64,000 bases of DNA from Cladopsammia gracilis (Eukaryota > Cnidaria > Anthozoa > Scleractinia > Dendrophylliidae). The notes beneath the pieces are model-generated. The model did no database searches. It saw only the letters and a list, made by a program, of their open reading frames with translations, and was not told the origin of the DNA. The position numbers and the translations under genes are program-made. Of the stretch, positions 13,401-26,478 are shown piece after piece; the first letter of the stretch is position 1, and each line of letters begins with the position of its first letter. The DNA lies in contig JAJGOT010000072.1 in assembly GCA_022457155.1 (NCBI GenBank), positions 248,001 through 312,000 of the forward strand, written 5' to 3'.

Positions 13401-16400
13401 TAATTATGTTTTACTAACTGATTTTTCAATAAGCAGTCATAATTTCTTACCTTTGCATGATAAAATTCTTTCACGAACGCGCACGGCTGGAGATGTCGGT
13501 CCCTGTATGTTTGTAAATAACATGAAATAATCTCAATGTTTCGTCTTCGTTAATTTCCCTCAAATTGAGAATTAAGTGCCACCTATAGTACGAGCCTAGC
13601 GTTTGCCGTTGCGCTTATCTCGCTGTGTTGCGTTTTAGGAATAAAATGAAGAATGTTGTTTGGTTGAAGTGGCCTCGTTAGGCTGTACTGGAAAAAGCTC
13701 TTGAGTTATTTGTTAAAAATTCTTTCGCAATTGACCGTGTTATTCAGTGTTAGTGATGTAGCCCGATGACAATTTTTTTGGGCTCCCCGTACTAATTTCC
13801 TCCGAATTTTAAGCACACATAATAAAGACTAAAGCACAGCATTCATTTTTTTGGAAATGAACTAGAGGCCACAAAACCATCAATTCTTTGCCACTTTAAT
13901 ACAAATAAACTCACGCTTTCGAACGACTTTTGCCCCAGTTTGTTCAGTTTACGGCTACCAGCTGCATGGAGTGTGGAGTTACTGGTGGCTTTGAATGGAC
14001 ATGGAAATTGGCCAGTGAATGGATCGTGGATCGCTTTGTAATCCAGTTCTATGGAGCAATATGTATAAGATTATTGATAATAAATTTCAAAAGAATAATC
14101 CTTTGAATCAAAACTTTCTACGCTCACACTTGAGCGAAATATGGTTTTATATTGATAAGTTTTTTCGATGTCAGCTGGTTTCACCTGTGACTCGTTTTCC
14201 CCTCTTTAACTTACACATTATTCATAGGAAACCCATTTTCCATACGCGACAGTCATGCTATGAAAAATACTCACGCCAACAGTCCCAGTTGGCTGAAAAT
14301 GTCTTTTAGAACTATCTTTGGTAAAGGAATAACAATTTTACAATCTTGTATGGTGCAAATGCTTCATGACGATAGTTGCTCTACATCAACTACTTTTTAC
14401 AAGAGAACTGAGCAAAGATTGGCAGGCGGGCCTTTATCGTTTCGATGGAAATCTAAAACAATAACTGGTATGTGGGGAATATAGCCAGCTAGTCTACTCG
14501 GATACGAATTTTTCGTGAAGGCAGTGTCAAACTAGGACGTCTTTTTGCAGTCATTTCATGAAAATGTATATTACCAATTTTTCTTACGATATTTAGTCGA
14601 GTTGTTCCAGTAAAGGTGATAAATGTGAAACGTGAAGCATACATTAATTTACAAATGGATTTAATTCTTCGTGGCCAACATATAGCTACTTTTATGTGAA
14701 GCAATAAAACAATATTACATTCATATAATATGTTCTTTGTTCCTTTTATTTAAAATGTATACGATATTGTGTTGGATATCTGGCGTTCTCGCCGGTAGGA
14801 CGATCTTAAAATTCATGTATACAGCTTTTTTTGTACGCTTGTGCATTGTACTATTCTATTGTGATTTATATACTATTCTAACACTTAGATAGAACTGATC
14901 TACAGTTCCTTATTATCCCACAGTGTTACTTGTAACTTAATCAAGTTTAAGTGTAAAGCAGGTTGTTGTAAAACAACTCTGTGAAAGGCTAACTCTGACT
15001 TCGAGACTGCAGCTCTTCAAAGTCGAGTGAGTTCGATGATGGGGCAGTCTGGCGCTTGAAACGAAAACAAGTGCTTAAGAATTTGCCGGCTCTTCACAGC
15101 ACTCATGCGTTCAACACTCATAACTCACCCCAACAAACTTATGTTTCTCCAACATATTAACACTTTCTGAACAAAGAAGCACAAGTGAAATTGCCGATGT
15201 TTTATTCATGGTGTTTTCTTGACAATTTCTCTCTTTTTTTCTTTCATTAACGAGGCCTACGATCAAAACTTTTTGTACCGAAAGAAACATTGTCTGAGAA
15301 AGCCAGTTTGGTTTTACAAGCAAACTTGCTACATAGTATACAATACAAAGTTTCAAAGCATATGATTCATTCTATTTTACTCGGAAAAGCCGTGTTCTCT
15401 TTGTTGTCTATGGATGTCTCCGCGGTTATTTTTCCCTAATCCGAGAGCAAACGAAAGTTGATTCAATTTACTAAAGATCCATTCTTATAAATTACCTAAC
15501 CCCTCCTCTTTTTTTCATCGAGTAAATACAACCGACAATCAATTATGGCTCTCACACACTACGCTTCATATCATGTGCAAAGCCCAGAACAACCTCTTGT
15601 TCGATCTAACCTCAGCTGAGAATCGAAATCGATGAACTGGCGCTGAGATCATAAGGGCACTTTCTTTGGTTGTGTGACTTCACAAAAGCGGGTTATAAAC
15701 AAACAGAGAGATATGTCAAGATGTAGAGTCTGTGGAGAGCATCTTATAAAATCCTTTAAGTAGAAAGAGACATGTTGTTTGCCAAACATTGCGTGGTCAA
15801 TTTTGATTCACCCAGTCGTGTCCCATTGCGGTTCTAATGCCGTGTGACAATTCATGCGGTAATGCGAAGCGATGCTTTGGCGAAGAATCTAAATAATTAC
15901 TGCTGACATTTATGCCAAACTCAAACATCCAGCGTTTTGTGTAAAGACGAGAAGAATTGTAATTATAATTTAAGGTTGGCTTGGAAAGGATTATCCCTAG
16001 AACAATGATGAACCCTTATCTATTCGTCTTAATTTCAGACATGCATTTACTAAAAGCATTAAGAACAATTTTTACAGCTACCTAGCAACTTATACTATAA
16101 AAATAACTTGAAAATCAAAATTTCTCTCGCTAAAGAGTAAACTACAAAATCGTCAACTTAAAAAAATTCAGGCTACTTACATATTTCTAAATCTTAAAAC
16201 AAAATGTTTTCGATCGCAACTGATGCGGATTTGCAACAGCTGTTATGTCACACGAAAATACTGCTTTGCGTTTGATGAGCAAGAACTCCATGGAATCCTC
16301 ACAATATATACTAAAAAAGATAAAATAAGGAATCAAAGTGTACGATTCGTTAAATAGACGCCCTTTGCCCTTAAAGTTTTCTTATAATGTTGGCATATAG

Positions 16401-16501
16401 GCTTAAAATTGACTTTGCATCCTTCACGGTGACATTGAAGGTAACCCGCATTGTTCCTCCTTTCAGTTCGCACAACACACGTTGTACAGGCAATGTTTAC
16501 G

Positions 16502-17609
16502 CTACCAGTTCCAATATGGATTGGTAGGAGCAATGTACGATGATGTTACGGGAGGAAAATGGTAGAAGTCCGTTGGATCGTGCCGTAAATATCCAAAATT
16601 ATTGACCGATGCGCCATGACAAGGCTGACCATCTCGCACTAACACAGGCACCGGTACAGTCCTTGGAGCAAACAAAGGCGCTCCTTCATTCATTACTCCT
16701 TTCTCAAAGCTCTGTTTCTTGTACTTATATCGGTGATTCTGGAACCAAATTTTTACCTGCGTAGGGCTTAAGTTGATAATCCGCGCAAGCTGCTCACGCT
16801 CTGGAGCGGATAAGTAGCGCTGTTGGCGAAACCGTCTTTCAAGTTCGAATGTTTGTGCCTTGGTGAACAGTACACGGCGTTTGCGTTTCTTCGGCGGATC
16901 GCTCATGTCATCCTGCGCGTCCTCTTGCACAGTTAATTCATGGTTGCTTGTTGAAGAACCCGAAGCACTTTCTGTTGAATTCGGATGTGAATCTGTGGCG
17001 TCGGAAAGAGCAAAATATTTTATCAGTGCGAAGCCCATGTTACTACCGTATACCTAAGTATAGACATTGGAAGTGATAGAAGTTTAAGTGAAATACCCCA
17101 ACAAGTAGCCCTTTACTCTTTCCACGCGGCACAAACAAGAGACCCTCAAGAACTCCAAACCAAGTAGCATGCACTCAAAATAATAGTTTTAAACTATAGT
17201 GATTTCTTAGTCGTATGAATAATTGTCTTGTAGGGAAAAAAATACGATTGTGTTTTTGCCGGGAAAGAATTTAATTTCGTGTTGAAAATTCGCTCGCTGT
17301 GTTTTTAAAGTTCGCAGACAAAACCTCTCGAGACTCGCGTCGCTTATTTTACCAGCTATCGAGTTTAGCACTTAAAGAAGGATGCAGGTTTACTTTCCGC
17401 TCGATCAAAGATACAAAATCAAGTCCATCCTTACTTGTATATGAGCACTCCTGGGCTTGATTACACACTACAGGGCCACATGACGAACTACGAGTATTTC
17501 CGTCAGGGTAATGGTAATTCACGGTCGATTCTTGGGTAGTTTCGCTTTTAGACAAGCATATACCGTTCTCGGGTAAGTTGAGGATGTCCTTCACGGAGAA
17601 CGAAGTCAT
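16502..17609 (-). CDS. Gene B: NK2-class homeobox transcription factor with NK2-SD
   Basis: Two exons on the minus strand, 17609-17435 (175 nt) and 16992-16502, joined in phase 1 (ACAA|GTAAGG donor; pyrimidine-rich CCACAG|AT acceptor) to give 221 residues. [15 protein letters not shown] at the start is the eh1/TN motif (FSVKDIL, residues 4-10). The homeodomain spans about residues 94-153, with Trp141, Gln143, Asn144, His145 and Tyr147 in the class-specific WFQNHRYK helix 3. Residues 171-183 ([13 protein letters not shown]) match the NK2-specific domain, which vertebrate NKX2.1/2.2 genes carry after the homeodomain; genes C and D lack it. The C-terminus, [13 protein letters not shown], resembles that of gene C. 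The likely role is a nuclear DNA-binding regulator, with Groucho recruitment through eh1. An in-frame ATG at 17636 would add nine residues; 17609 is chosen because genes A and C start at the same place relative to FS(V/I). Exon 2 also has an ATG at 17038 inside the intron that would skip the eh1 exon. Confidence 0.93.
16993..17434 (-). other. Gene B intron (442 bp)
   Basis: Bounded by GTAAGG at 17434 and CCACAG at 16993 on the minus strand, phase 1. The exon 2 reading frame stays open into the intron as far as 17038. Apart from that the intron is unremarkable, AT-rich sequence. Confidence 0.8.
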
Positions 17610-17720
17610 CTCGAGCGCTCGATCGTTTGTGTACATGGATCTCAAATGGCTAGCATTACCGAGCCCGAGGCTATATTCACGTTTCAGTCATGCTCTCTCC
17701 GCCGCGGTTCGCAACAGCTT

Positions 17721-17740
17721 CTTATAGATCGGGGCGTGCC
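17721..17740 (-). promoter_or_regulatory. Candidate core promoter of gene B
   Basis: On the minus strand a GC-rich block (GGCACGCCCC) is followed within a few bases by TATAAG, about 110 bp upstream of the chosen ATG. The spacing suits a TATA box with a short 5' leader. No transcript evidence is available, so this is a motif call only. Confidence 0.35.
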
Positions 17741-18753
17741 CAGACTCTCGAGTGGCGAACAAGATGTTTGACATTAAACAAATGTTGCCCAAATTCGCCT
17801 AAGTCAACTTCTATTGATAGGTTAAGGTGGTGACGAAGTTGACATCACAATTAATTAGAAAGATAGCAATTGAATACCCTGTCACACGTAAAGCGCTTTC
17901 GAATGACAGCTCTGCCCTAAAAGGCTCCATTTGACAAGTCACGCTGGGCGGGTGTGCCAGTAGTGTTTCAATCCCCCGCTTCGATCTCAAACAACCACAC
18001 TTTGATATTCAATGGGTCACTTAGTTGTTGGAATTCTGACATTTCAAACGAACTTGAAGAGAGCCATTCTTCTCAGACTCGTTTGTCAGGTCATCGAACT
18101 GCTTATATCCTCTTATTCACGCCTCTCCGATTTGAAAGATCGATGTAATCGAAATTGAAAGCTTGAATACCGACTAATGGGCGATCGGAAGAGGTAGCTG
18201 TAGGATTAGTGATAAAATCTTTAAAAATTTGCACCTTTGCTAATCGCCCAGGTTCTTCAAAATTTTTTAATATTTTTTTCTCTAAACCCTATTCACTACT
18301 ACGCACACAATTTTATCTTTGGTTACAGCAATTATTTTCATGTTTCATGCAGTTTGTTATTATTTCTTGGATATAGACTAGATGCTTGAGAATACCACAT
18401 TGAAGTGGCTGCTCCTTTATCTCGCTGAATACAAATGGATTTGGCTTGTTACCGGGTGTTTTTTCTACTCACAGCGACAGCCACAAAGTGGCATCTGATT
18501 CCACTTATAACGAAGAACGTTTGCAAACTGTCAACTATAATTATAAAAATGTTCGTTTGATTGTCGCTTTATAAGCCCAGGGTTAATGGCTCTCTCTTTG
18601 AGAACGTTTTTTTGATATGTTCCCCTTCTGTGTAGAAATTCTGTATTTTAGAAAATTAGAAGCAATAAAGGGGAAGTTGAAGTTGCGTGATGGGTTAAAA
18701 ACCGTCAACACCGTGACAAAAGAAATCCCCCCTCCCCCCACAAAAATATGCAT

Positions 18754-18782
18754 TATAATAATAATAATTATAATAATAATAA
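18754..18782. repeat. ATA microsatellite
   Basis: A run of TAA/ATA triplets with one interruption. Confidence 0.85.
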
Positions 18783-18845
18783 AAAGCGAAAGTTTTAGGA
18801 TGCAAAACAGAAGACTGCTATAAATACGTGAGTGAAGTACAACGT

Positions 18846-19045
18846 TATAAATATTTTTTTAGAGGAGAAAGGGACAGCGTTTCCACAATTTACATGATCG
18901 GTAATTCTTATACAATTTTCTTCTCTTGACTTTTAAAGCAGGAGAAAACGAAATAAATGAAGCGTAGCTTTATAAATATCGTTTACAACGGAAATTGGCA
19001 GAGTTTTCACAATTTATATGATGGGTAATTCTTAACACAGTTTTG
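18846..19045. repeat. Imperfect tandem duplication, period about 125 bp
   Basis: Two neighbouring blocks share TATAAATAT, then CACAATTTA(C/T)ATGAT and GGTAATTCTTA, in the same order and about 125 bp apart. The sequence between has diverged. No function is suggested. Confidence 0.55.
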
Positions 19046-19454
19046 TTTCAAATTCGGTTTTTCTCGGGTAGTTCTGGAGCGAAACGTTGACTGAACTTAC
19101 TTGAGTACTATTGAGTTCAGTCAGGTGGGAGCGTCCAAAGTCTAGTGTATATAGTAAACAACTTAAGCTTCGCTCCGCGCTACGGTGTCGGTTGCTAGAT
19201 TGAATGGAAAAGCAATGGCCAGTGAAATGAGCAGGTAGGTTTGTAACAAATGCAAAGGACACCGAATCAGCTGCTGGCGCGCCGTATGAGTGGACCACGA
19301 GGCACTTGGAAGCAGGAAGCGTCGGTGTGAATAAAGCAAGCTTGTGGAAACGTAAATGGACTTTTTGACTGCCAAGTTTTAAACTGGAAAATTACCAAAT
19401 TTCATCGTGCGAAATAGTGAAACGCAATGTACCAAAGGAACGATTCTGATCAGT

Positions 19455-19525
19455 TGCTTTCATTTGAATGGCCACACGTCAGTAATTCACCAACACACTC
19501 AAAAGATAGAACCACATGGTTTTCT
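19455..19525 (-). repeat. Single dispersed unit of the main repeat family
   Basis: GCTTTCATTTGAATGGCCAC followed by CACTCAAAAGATAGAACCAC matches a minus-strand unit of the 106-bp repeat. No inverted termini are visible. Confidence 0.6.
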
Positions 19526-22500
19526 CAATGTTTTACTCTGGCGGCACCGTTTCTGTGAATGATTAACATAATTCGTCAATTGTTGCGCGGGTCCCTTGCA
19601 CCAGACCCGTGCCTCTAACTACCTGCAGTTGTTGTGTAAGAAATTGGCGACAATATAGTTAATGGTCCTTTTTCATAGGTGTCATCATTTGAGTCATCTA
19701 TTGTCGCCTCTCTTTTGTTTTTCGTACAGTCGAGGGAGATCGTAACACGAAAACCACCTCTACGGAGAATAGAAACTCAGCCATATTGATGATCGAACAT
19801 TTGTTTCATAACTAATTTACACTCGGGAATGAGAGAATAGGTGAAATGTCGTACAAGAGGGTATTACGTCGCTTAACATGTTTACTTACTCACCGGACCA
19901 TTCAAACAAACTGTTTGTTCGTGTCACTGTGTGAGTGACATTGTGGCCATTATAGCATTAAGCTAAAGATATTCTAATTTCGCTCGGTGTATATACTGGA
20001 TCAATACTTAGCCCGACGAATAAAGTGTTTTTGTTTTTTCGCGTGTTCTGTAGATCTTTCTGACTGACACCAAAACTCAACAAAGCGAAGTTCATAAATA
20101 AACATTATCACCCGAAACGTCTAATACATTTCAATTAGGAAGGATTAAAAGTCTTACGCTTAGAAATTGTTCAGTTTATTTTCATTTATATTCATGTTTT
20201 TTTTTTTCAACCACAAAGGATTGAACGGCTTCACCATAAGTGCACGTAAGATGTACATAACGAAAACGGGAAGTAGGGAAATGTTATGATGAAAGTTCTA
20301 GCTGGAATGACAGAATGAATTTCATTGTCTGCCAGCCAAACCATTAGCACCCGTTCTTCCAAACAACCACTAATTATTGTTTTAAAAAATTCGGTGGTTT
20401 GGGTTTGAGCCACTCAGTAAATGGGTAAAGGGGGGATCGTATTTCACTCCAAAGTGCCGCCTACTTTTGCGAGCGCGCAGGTTGAAAGCCTTTGAAAAGG
20501 GGCAAAGCACGTTATAAGATGTAAACATCTTAAGATCTCAACAGCGTATAAAGCCTTCACCCTAATATCCACTATACAAAGCGACGAGAGCACTTAAGTG
20601 CTTCGTGGCGGTTTGTAGTGCTTTCGTGAATATGTTTAACAAGAAAATGAAGTCGCAATGTCAGGCTAAACAGCCGTATACCTGGGTGTGAATTTCACTG
20701 ATAAACAAAAGTAACTCTCTGTGTTCAAATGTTCATTGTGGTCAACGTAAGATGACTAAAACTCCCAACTAGAGTTTTACATATAGCGTTTTTTAAAGAT
20801 GCATTAAAACAATGCGGCGTTATAGTAACTGATGTTTCACCCAAACCCAACCAATAATTAATTTCCAATGGTCAGAAACATAAAACGAAAATTTCAAAAC
20901 AACATCAATGTGAAATTTTTCTTTAGGAGAAGCATATCATTTTACGGTGGCAAAAATATAATCAATTTTTAATGGCGCCGACTTACAGAATTACTTCAAC
21001 TCATTTCAATTTACGACATAAATCATGTGTTCAAGTTTTCCTTTATTAAGATCCCTTCATGGAGAGTCTTCAAAAACATCAGTTCAGTCCATGGTCTGCT
21101 TTAAGTTGGACTCCGATGGATAACAAAGTTTTAGTTAAAGTTAATAGCATCAGCTCTAGGAAACGCGGGCCATTTTTCGCTCCTCAAGGCAGCTGGCAGC
21201 AATGAGTAGTTTACTCTTAACCAGGTGAAACCTCTATAAATTTATATTATTTTTATTCAAATTTTGAACAGGCGAACGTTAATAATAAGAGAACAAAGAT
21301 TTTTTTCTAAGTATAAGAATGTGGGCGACGGGGAAATAATGCGATAAAAATAACACCAGAAAACGTCTTTAAAATACCCGTTAATTTTTTCACAAAGTCC
21401 AGTTTGGTGAATTTCATGCGATTTAAGTTTTTTTTTGGTCGGCCCTTCAGCTTCACCTTTTTACACATTTACTAATGGAGAATTAGTGTTGTAACGTGTT
21501 TTATTTTGCAAGCGTTTGGCAGTTTTGGCTATTTTGAGTTGGTGGGCTTGTATAAAACACAACTAGCTTCATGACAGGCTGGTATGATGAATTCAATAAT
21601 TCCAGTGCAAGAGTCAGTTTACCGTGAATGCTTGCATGTAGCTTAGTGGACTTCAACATGCATAAAAAAAATTGAATGACAACAATCAAAACACGACCAG
21701 CCCCATATACCAGCAATCAATTTCGGATGTATCGAACAAGATATTGATGTAAATTGTCAGAAATGATCATCTCATGAGTAAACATGAAAACGTCCGATCC
21801 GTGATGTTCAAATAGGCTTCTGTATCTGTTTCATTACAACCATCTCCAATGCTAAGTGGAAAGACATGATGCTTCCGAACGTCAAAAATGCGCCGGAGTA
21901 TAAGAATCTTTCAACATGCACGCCTAGTGACAAATTTCAGTGAAAGAAACGGCAGCCGAACAAGAAATACAGGTCTGTTTAATGATTATTTCCAAGAGGC
22001 TTTTAAACTTGAAACTCTGTAAGTTTCTCTTGTGATTTGGACTAAATTTAGTTGAAGTTTCTTAGACCACGTGCAAAGGGGAAAAGAAGAGAAATGCAAC
22101 AAGGTGAGTCAGTGAGCCTTTGAGCAACGAGCGTGGGCGGGTATCTTGTGCAGATATTTTAATGCAACTGAAGGCGTGTTTACATCGCATAACTGAACAG
22201 TGGTCCAACATCCGAACCACTTTAGGGTTTTATTAAATGTTCCACAAAAAGACCAACCGTTTCAGATATCATATGTAAATAAGTAAGGCTTGAGTTTGCA
22301 GATAACAAAGACCTGACGGTGTTTATACGGGTAATGAATTGAAGGAAAGGATCATATCCTATGAAGAATCATTTGAAAAGAAGGCTATTCATTTACAATT
22401 GAAAGACGCAAACACTTTAGCTAGAAATTGAACTTACATTTGAACGATACAATTTAAATGATACGTTTATACGCTTCATAATCACAAACAATGGAGTAAA

Positions 22501-22985
22501 GGATCCTTTTAATGTATTCCCTGTGAATTAAAGCCTATTCTTTAGGCAATTCTTTCGGTTTCCTTGCTTGTAATTGTTCAATTTGGACAAAATGTCACAT
22601 CTGTCTGTACTGCGAGTGAAAAGTTTTTCTTCTATTGTTAATGAATCCCACTCACTGTTTGCTTTTGCGACCATGCTCGTAAATTGAAACAAGAACACAC
22701 TTATTGTGAAAACATCAACTGTGATGATGTAAGCAAACACATTAATGCAGAGTCTTTCTCCCAGTCGCTGATCGAATTATTCACCAGACGGGCCGAACAA
22801 ACGAACTTTATCGAGATTTAAATAACTTGTCAATGAAATCTTGGCCCACACTTTCAATTATATAGAAAATATCAGCTTATCTTAGTCATTAAATATCAAG
22901 TCCTCATTGTGGTGTTCGAAAGTTTGCTCACAAGGAATATCGCATTACAACTCTTTACTAGTTTATTTCCATATTCACATGTAGT

Positions 22986-23008
22986 GAAGAAGAAGAAGAA
23001 GAAGAAGA
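22986..23008. repeat. GAA microsatellite
   Basis: About seven perfect GAA triplets. Confidence 0.85.
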
Positions 23009-25051
23009 CAATTAGACATATATTGAATTCGGTGACACTTAAAAATCTGTCGAAAGCCTCTTGCTGTAAAGGCGTAGATTACCAAAAGGTATCTCAGTAA
23101 CGAAAAGTAATGAATCGTTCTCTCCAGCCTTGCAAACTTATAACGAGGTAACACTAGTGTAATACGCCTTTATGTTGTAGGTAAAACACGCATTCTACTT
23201 GGTATTTATGCCATCTATTATTTATGAGTACGTGAAAATAAGAACTCTCACTTCACGCGAACAATCCAAAAGTTTTCAGTCGTAATACCATCAAACTGAG
23301 TAGAACTGAACCGCAAACAATCAATCGTCCAATACGTACATCACCGCGTTCACAAAAACAGAAAACCGCATGTAAGAAAATAAAATTGTCGCCTTCAATT
23401 CAATTGTTACTGTTAACGGTTGACCAGAAAACAATTTTACAGACGAAGCCCTAAGGCACAATGTCGAAGTTTTTATAAGTTATCCCTCGAGCAAACGTGA
23501 TTAACAACATTATCGCAAAACGTAGACGAAACAATCACGCCGTATCCAGGGAATTAGAAGTGAATTCTTACGAACTTGTAAGATATTAAGTCTTTGTTTT
23601 TCATTTCATAAGCCATTGATCACAATATACCACCAGAGCCACGCGAATTTATTCAATATAAGACTCTGATGGAATGATTCTAAAACAAAAGGAAATATCT
23701 AAAGCTATTCTCTGGTGACTCGGCAGGTTGATTTCGTTATGAAATATATGAATGACATAGTTAGTATATACAATAAGAGAGAAAGCTTACGGTTTAGTTA
23801 TTTTAAAAATAACTTAAACAACCCCCTAATTATATTATGATAATAAAACTGATTACACCAAACGAAAACTTACAGTTTCATTGATGAGGTGAGAAATTCA
23901 CTTGTCTTGAAATGGTCGTAACTGCGGCACCGAAGAACGCCTTTGTTCAAACAAGGATAACTTTATTCAAGACCTTTATGCGGACAAAATAAATGTTTTT
24001 CAACTGTTCATTGCTGTCCATATTTGGCGTGAATCCATGAAGCGCATATGTTGAGATATCATCTTTATGGAGGCGTAGTAGAAAACTTGATATATCTTTT
24101 AGTTTCTTTTAGTAATTAAAATAACAAATAGTTATTGTTTTGCCCAGCAGTTAGCTGGTGAAAATTAACACGGAGTATTATTTATTCATGGACGAGCAAA
24201 GGAGTACAATGGTCGATTTTACCCGAACATGGTGTGTAGCTTGTATATTCGACTCGTGTGTAAAAACAATTAGAATTTACACGAATCGGTCCTATTTGAA
24301 TATCTTCAATGGTAAAAGGAAAAGATAACGTTTGCAACCTAATAAGCTTAAAAACAGAGAAAATCAGTGTTTGAATGTTTGAACCCTAACCCCAAAACCA
24401 GAAAATGAAAATCAATGTTTGAATGTGTAATTAGGTAGAAATAGGTTTATCGCAGTAAGTCAACATTAAAATGTTAGTTTTATCCCTGGGAGGGCTTCGC
24501 ACAGATCACTTCTAATTTCCTGAGATGTTCAAGAGTAGACAATGTTTACAATGTCACTTCACTGGAATTAGATATGAGAGGTTTTCGCAGCAATTCATGA
24601 AGACTATCTCTATGCCGGACGAATTTCTTTAGTCCAAGGCTTGTGTCTGTAGTGCTTTTTATCAGGCTTTTGTCAACGGGAGTTGAGATAACAGAAAAGG
24701 AATTTTAAAGGACGTTCGCAGAGCATTCAGTGATTTCTCAATCGTGACGATGTAATAAACGCAACAATGAAACAGAGATAAACGTAAACTTCCTAATCCG
24801 CCAATCCAATTAAAACCTAAATCAACAGAAAGCAATGCCATGGCAGAACATGTGTGAAATAAAAGCCTATGGAAACTGCTCGCGCCTAGAGAATGGAGCT
24901 GCTGTCACATTAAGTCGATTGATTTGACAGACAGTTAGTCTTGCCTTCACAGCATTCAGTTGATGTGTCAGTTGTGTCATGGCGCTTTCTCTTAACAAAA
25001 CAGCCTGATAACAATCGAGCCAAATTGTTTGATTTCAAATGGCCTGTCGTA

Positions 25052-25073
25052 CAAGTGAAGTATAGCCCCGCCC
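25052..25073 (+). promoter_or_regulatory. Candidate proximal promoter of gene C
   Basis: CAAGTG (25052-25057), which resembles the NK2-type core site CAAGTG/CACTTG, is followed by TATAG and a GC box (CCCCGCCC, 25066-25073), about 120-140 bp upstream of the ATG. Autoregulation by NK2 factors is known in this family; here it is only a possibility, since a six-base motif occurs often by chance. Confidence 0.25.
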
Positions 25074-25192
25074 TGAATCAGTAAGACCAGCCTGCCCCGT
25101 GCGTGCGACCTGCTTTAATCGTGTTATCTGAGCTCCCAACACAATGGATCCCATTTGAGACCGTTTACACGAAACGCGAGCGCCGGATGAAA

Positions 25193-26478
25193 ATGAGTTC
25201 CTTTTCCATAAGAGACATTCTTAATCTTCCAGAAGACAGGATCCGCTCTCTGAATGCCAAGGGTGAGCAGCAGATGTCCATACAGGAGAGAAGAAGCTTT
25301 GCGATCGCTATACCCGGCTCAGACGACCAGGATGAGGACACCGACGCGCAAGACATCGCAAAGTCAAGTACGAATAACTTAACTGTTAATGAATTTTTTT
25401 TCTACAAAGTTTGGGGCGCACGCTGTATTCAAGTAACAGTATCTAAGATTCAAGTGCAGCGCGAAAGATTAGCGAACTTAAGAGTTCTCTGTTGTGAAGA
25501 ACAGTGAGAAAAGAGTTCATTCGCAGGCGATAAGTGTAGTTAAACTCTTCAAACTTTACCATATCTGAGAAATCTCGAAGTTTCACTACTTAGCTGTCAA
25601 GCTGTATTATGCGTCATAGTAGAGTCTATAGCAGCATCATATAAAGCTGTTCTGTATTGTAACGATAGCACATCCTTTACCGCCACTTATAGCCTCAATA
25701 GAAACGGAAAAAGTTTCAAGTGATTAATTCTGCTATGGTGCGAAAAATATGTCAATGAAATTGTCAACCTTTCGAGCTTTATGCCGGTTCTATTTCGGTC
25801 GTCTTCATTGAGGATGCACAAACTTGTTGGTTTATGGCGCGCGATTTAGCAAGCGCGCTTTGATTTGTGATTTTTTTACTTCAAGGACTTTTAAATGAAA
25901 AAATCCAGATTTTCATTCTTGAGATAAGGTGAATTGGCTTAATTCAAAATAGATTATTCAGGCTTTATAATCTTACTGGTAGTCTATTGAGAAACTCTAA
26001 CATGGAGAACTGCTTTATTCACACAGGCGCACAACGAGTACTGTCCTCTCCACCTCCTAGCGCGCAACTCGACTCAGGCAAGAAAGAACAATCTGAAGCT
26101 AGCAAAAAGAGAAAAAGACGAGTTTTGTTCACAAAGGCGCAGACGTTTGTCTTGGAAAGAAGATTTCAACAACAGCGCTACCTTTCAGCACCCGAGCGGG
26201 AAGAACTTGCGCGAATAGTCAATCTTACTCCTGCTCAAGTTAAAATTTGGTTTCAAAATCACAGATATAAATACCGCAAGCAGATTAGCGAGCGAGGCCC
26301 GTGGGACAAACCTTATTCGCCTCTTTCGCAAGGAGCTTTACTAAACGGTTCAGGACAGTTCTGCAGCTGCGTCAGTCCAAGTTGTAGCTACCTAAGCAGT
26401 CCACCTTACCAAGGAGATTATCTTCACTATCCTACACCGGTTAACTCAACATACATTCAACCAACGACGTATTGGTGA
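25193..26478 (+). CDS. Gene C: NK2-class homeobox transcription factor, no NK2-SD
   Basis: Exons 25193-25367 (175 nt) and 26027-26478, phase-1 junction (TCAA|GTACGA donor; TTATTCACACAG|GC acceptor), 208 residues. [15 protein letters not shown] at the start carries the eh1/TN core FSIRDIL (residues 4-10). ATG 25193 is preferred over ATG 25187 because it has A at -3 and aligns with genes A and B. An acidic stretch (residues 44-54) ends the first exon. The homeodomain covers about residues 86-145, with Trp133, Gln135, Asn136, His137 and Tyr139 in [11 protein letters not shown]. The C-terminal region is short, rich in Cys, Ser, Pro and Tyr, lacks an NK2-SD, and ends [11 protein letters not shown], close to the end of gene B. 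Expected function is sequence-specific nuclear regulation with a Groucho-type repression motif. The 175-nt exon 1, shared with gene B, points to a recent common origin. Without the splice, exon 1 would read on to a stop at 25507. Confidence 0.92.
25368..26026 (+). other. Gene C intron (659 bp)
   Basis: GTACGA at 25368 and a pyrimidine-rich tract ending CACACAG at 26026 bound a phase-1 intron. I see no repeat within it. Confidence 0.8.

Larger units (their letters stand above)
996..16501. other. Intergenic, gene A to gene B; essentially no genes seen
   Basis: Fifteen kilobases of AT-rich non-coding DNA upstream of gene A and downstream of gene B. Open frames are short (119 codons or fewer), overlap on both strands and lack motifs. 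Visible elements are a poly-T run at 7931-7949, a 16-bp GC palindrome at 10398-10413, a decayed copy of the window's main MITE at 5333-5533, and scraps of its internal unit near 8390 and 9640. Cis-regulatory DNA of the homeobox genes may lie here, but I cannot point to it from one sequence. Confidence 0.6.
17741..25192. other. Divergent intergenic spacer between genes B and C
   Basis: About 7.5 kb separate two homeobox genes transcribed away from each other, so both 5' regulatory regions should lie here. It is nearly free of the dispersed repeats that fill the right half of the window. Exceptions are a TAA/TA microsatellite at 18754-18782, a roughly 125-bp imperfect duplication at 18846-19045, one minus-strand unit of the main repeat near 19455-19525, and a GAA microsatellite at 22986-23008. 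No convincing coding frame is seen. Confidence 0.6.

Noticed and set aside
25193..25507. Unspliced 105-codon product of gene C exon 1
   Set aside because: The residues after 25367 lose similarity to the sister genes, and a phase-matched donor lies at 25368.
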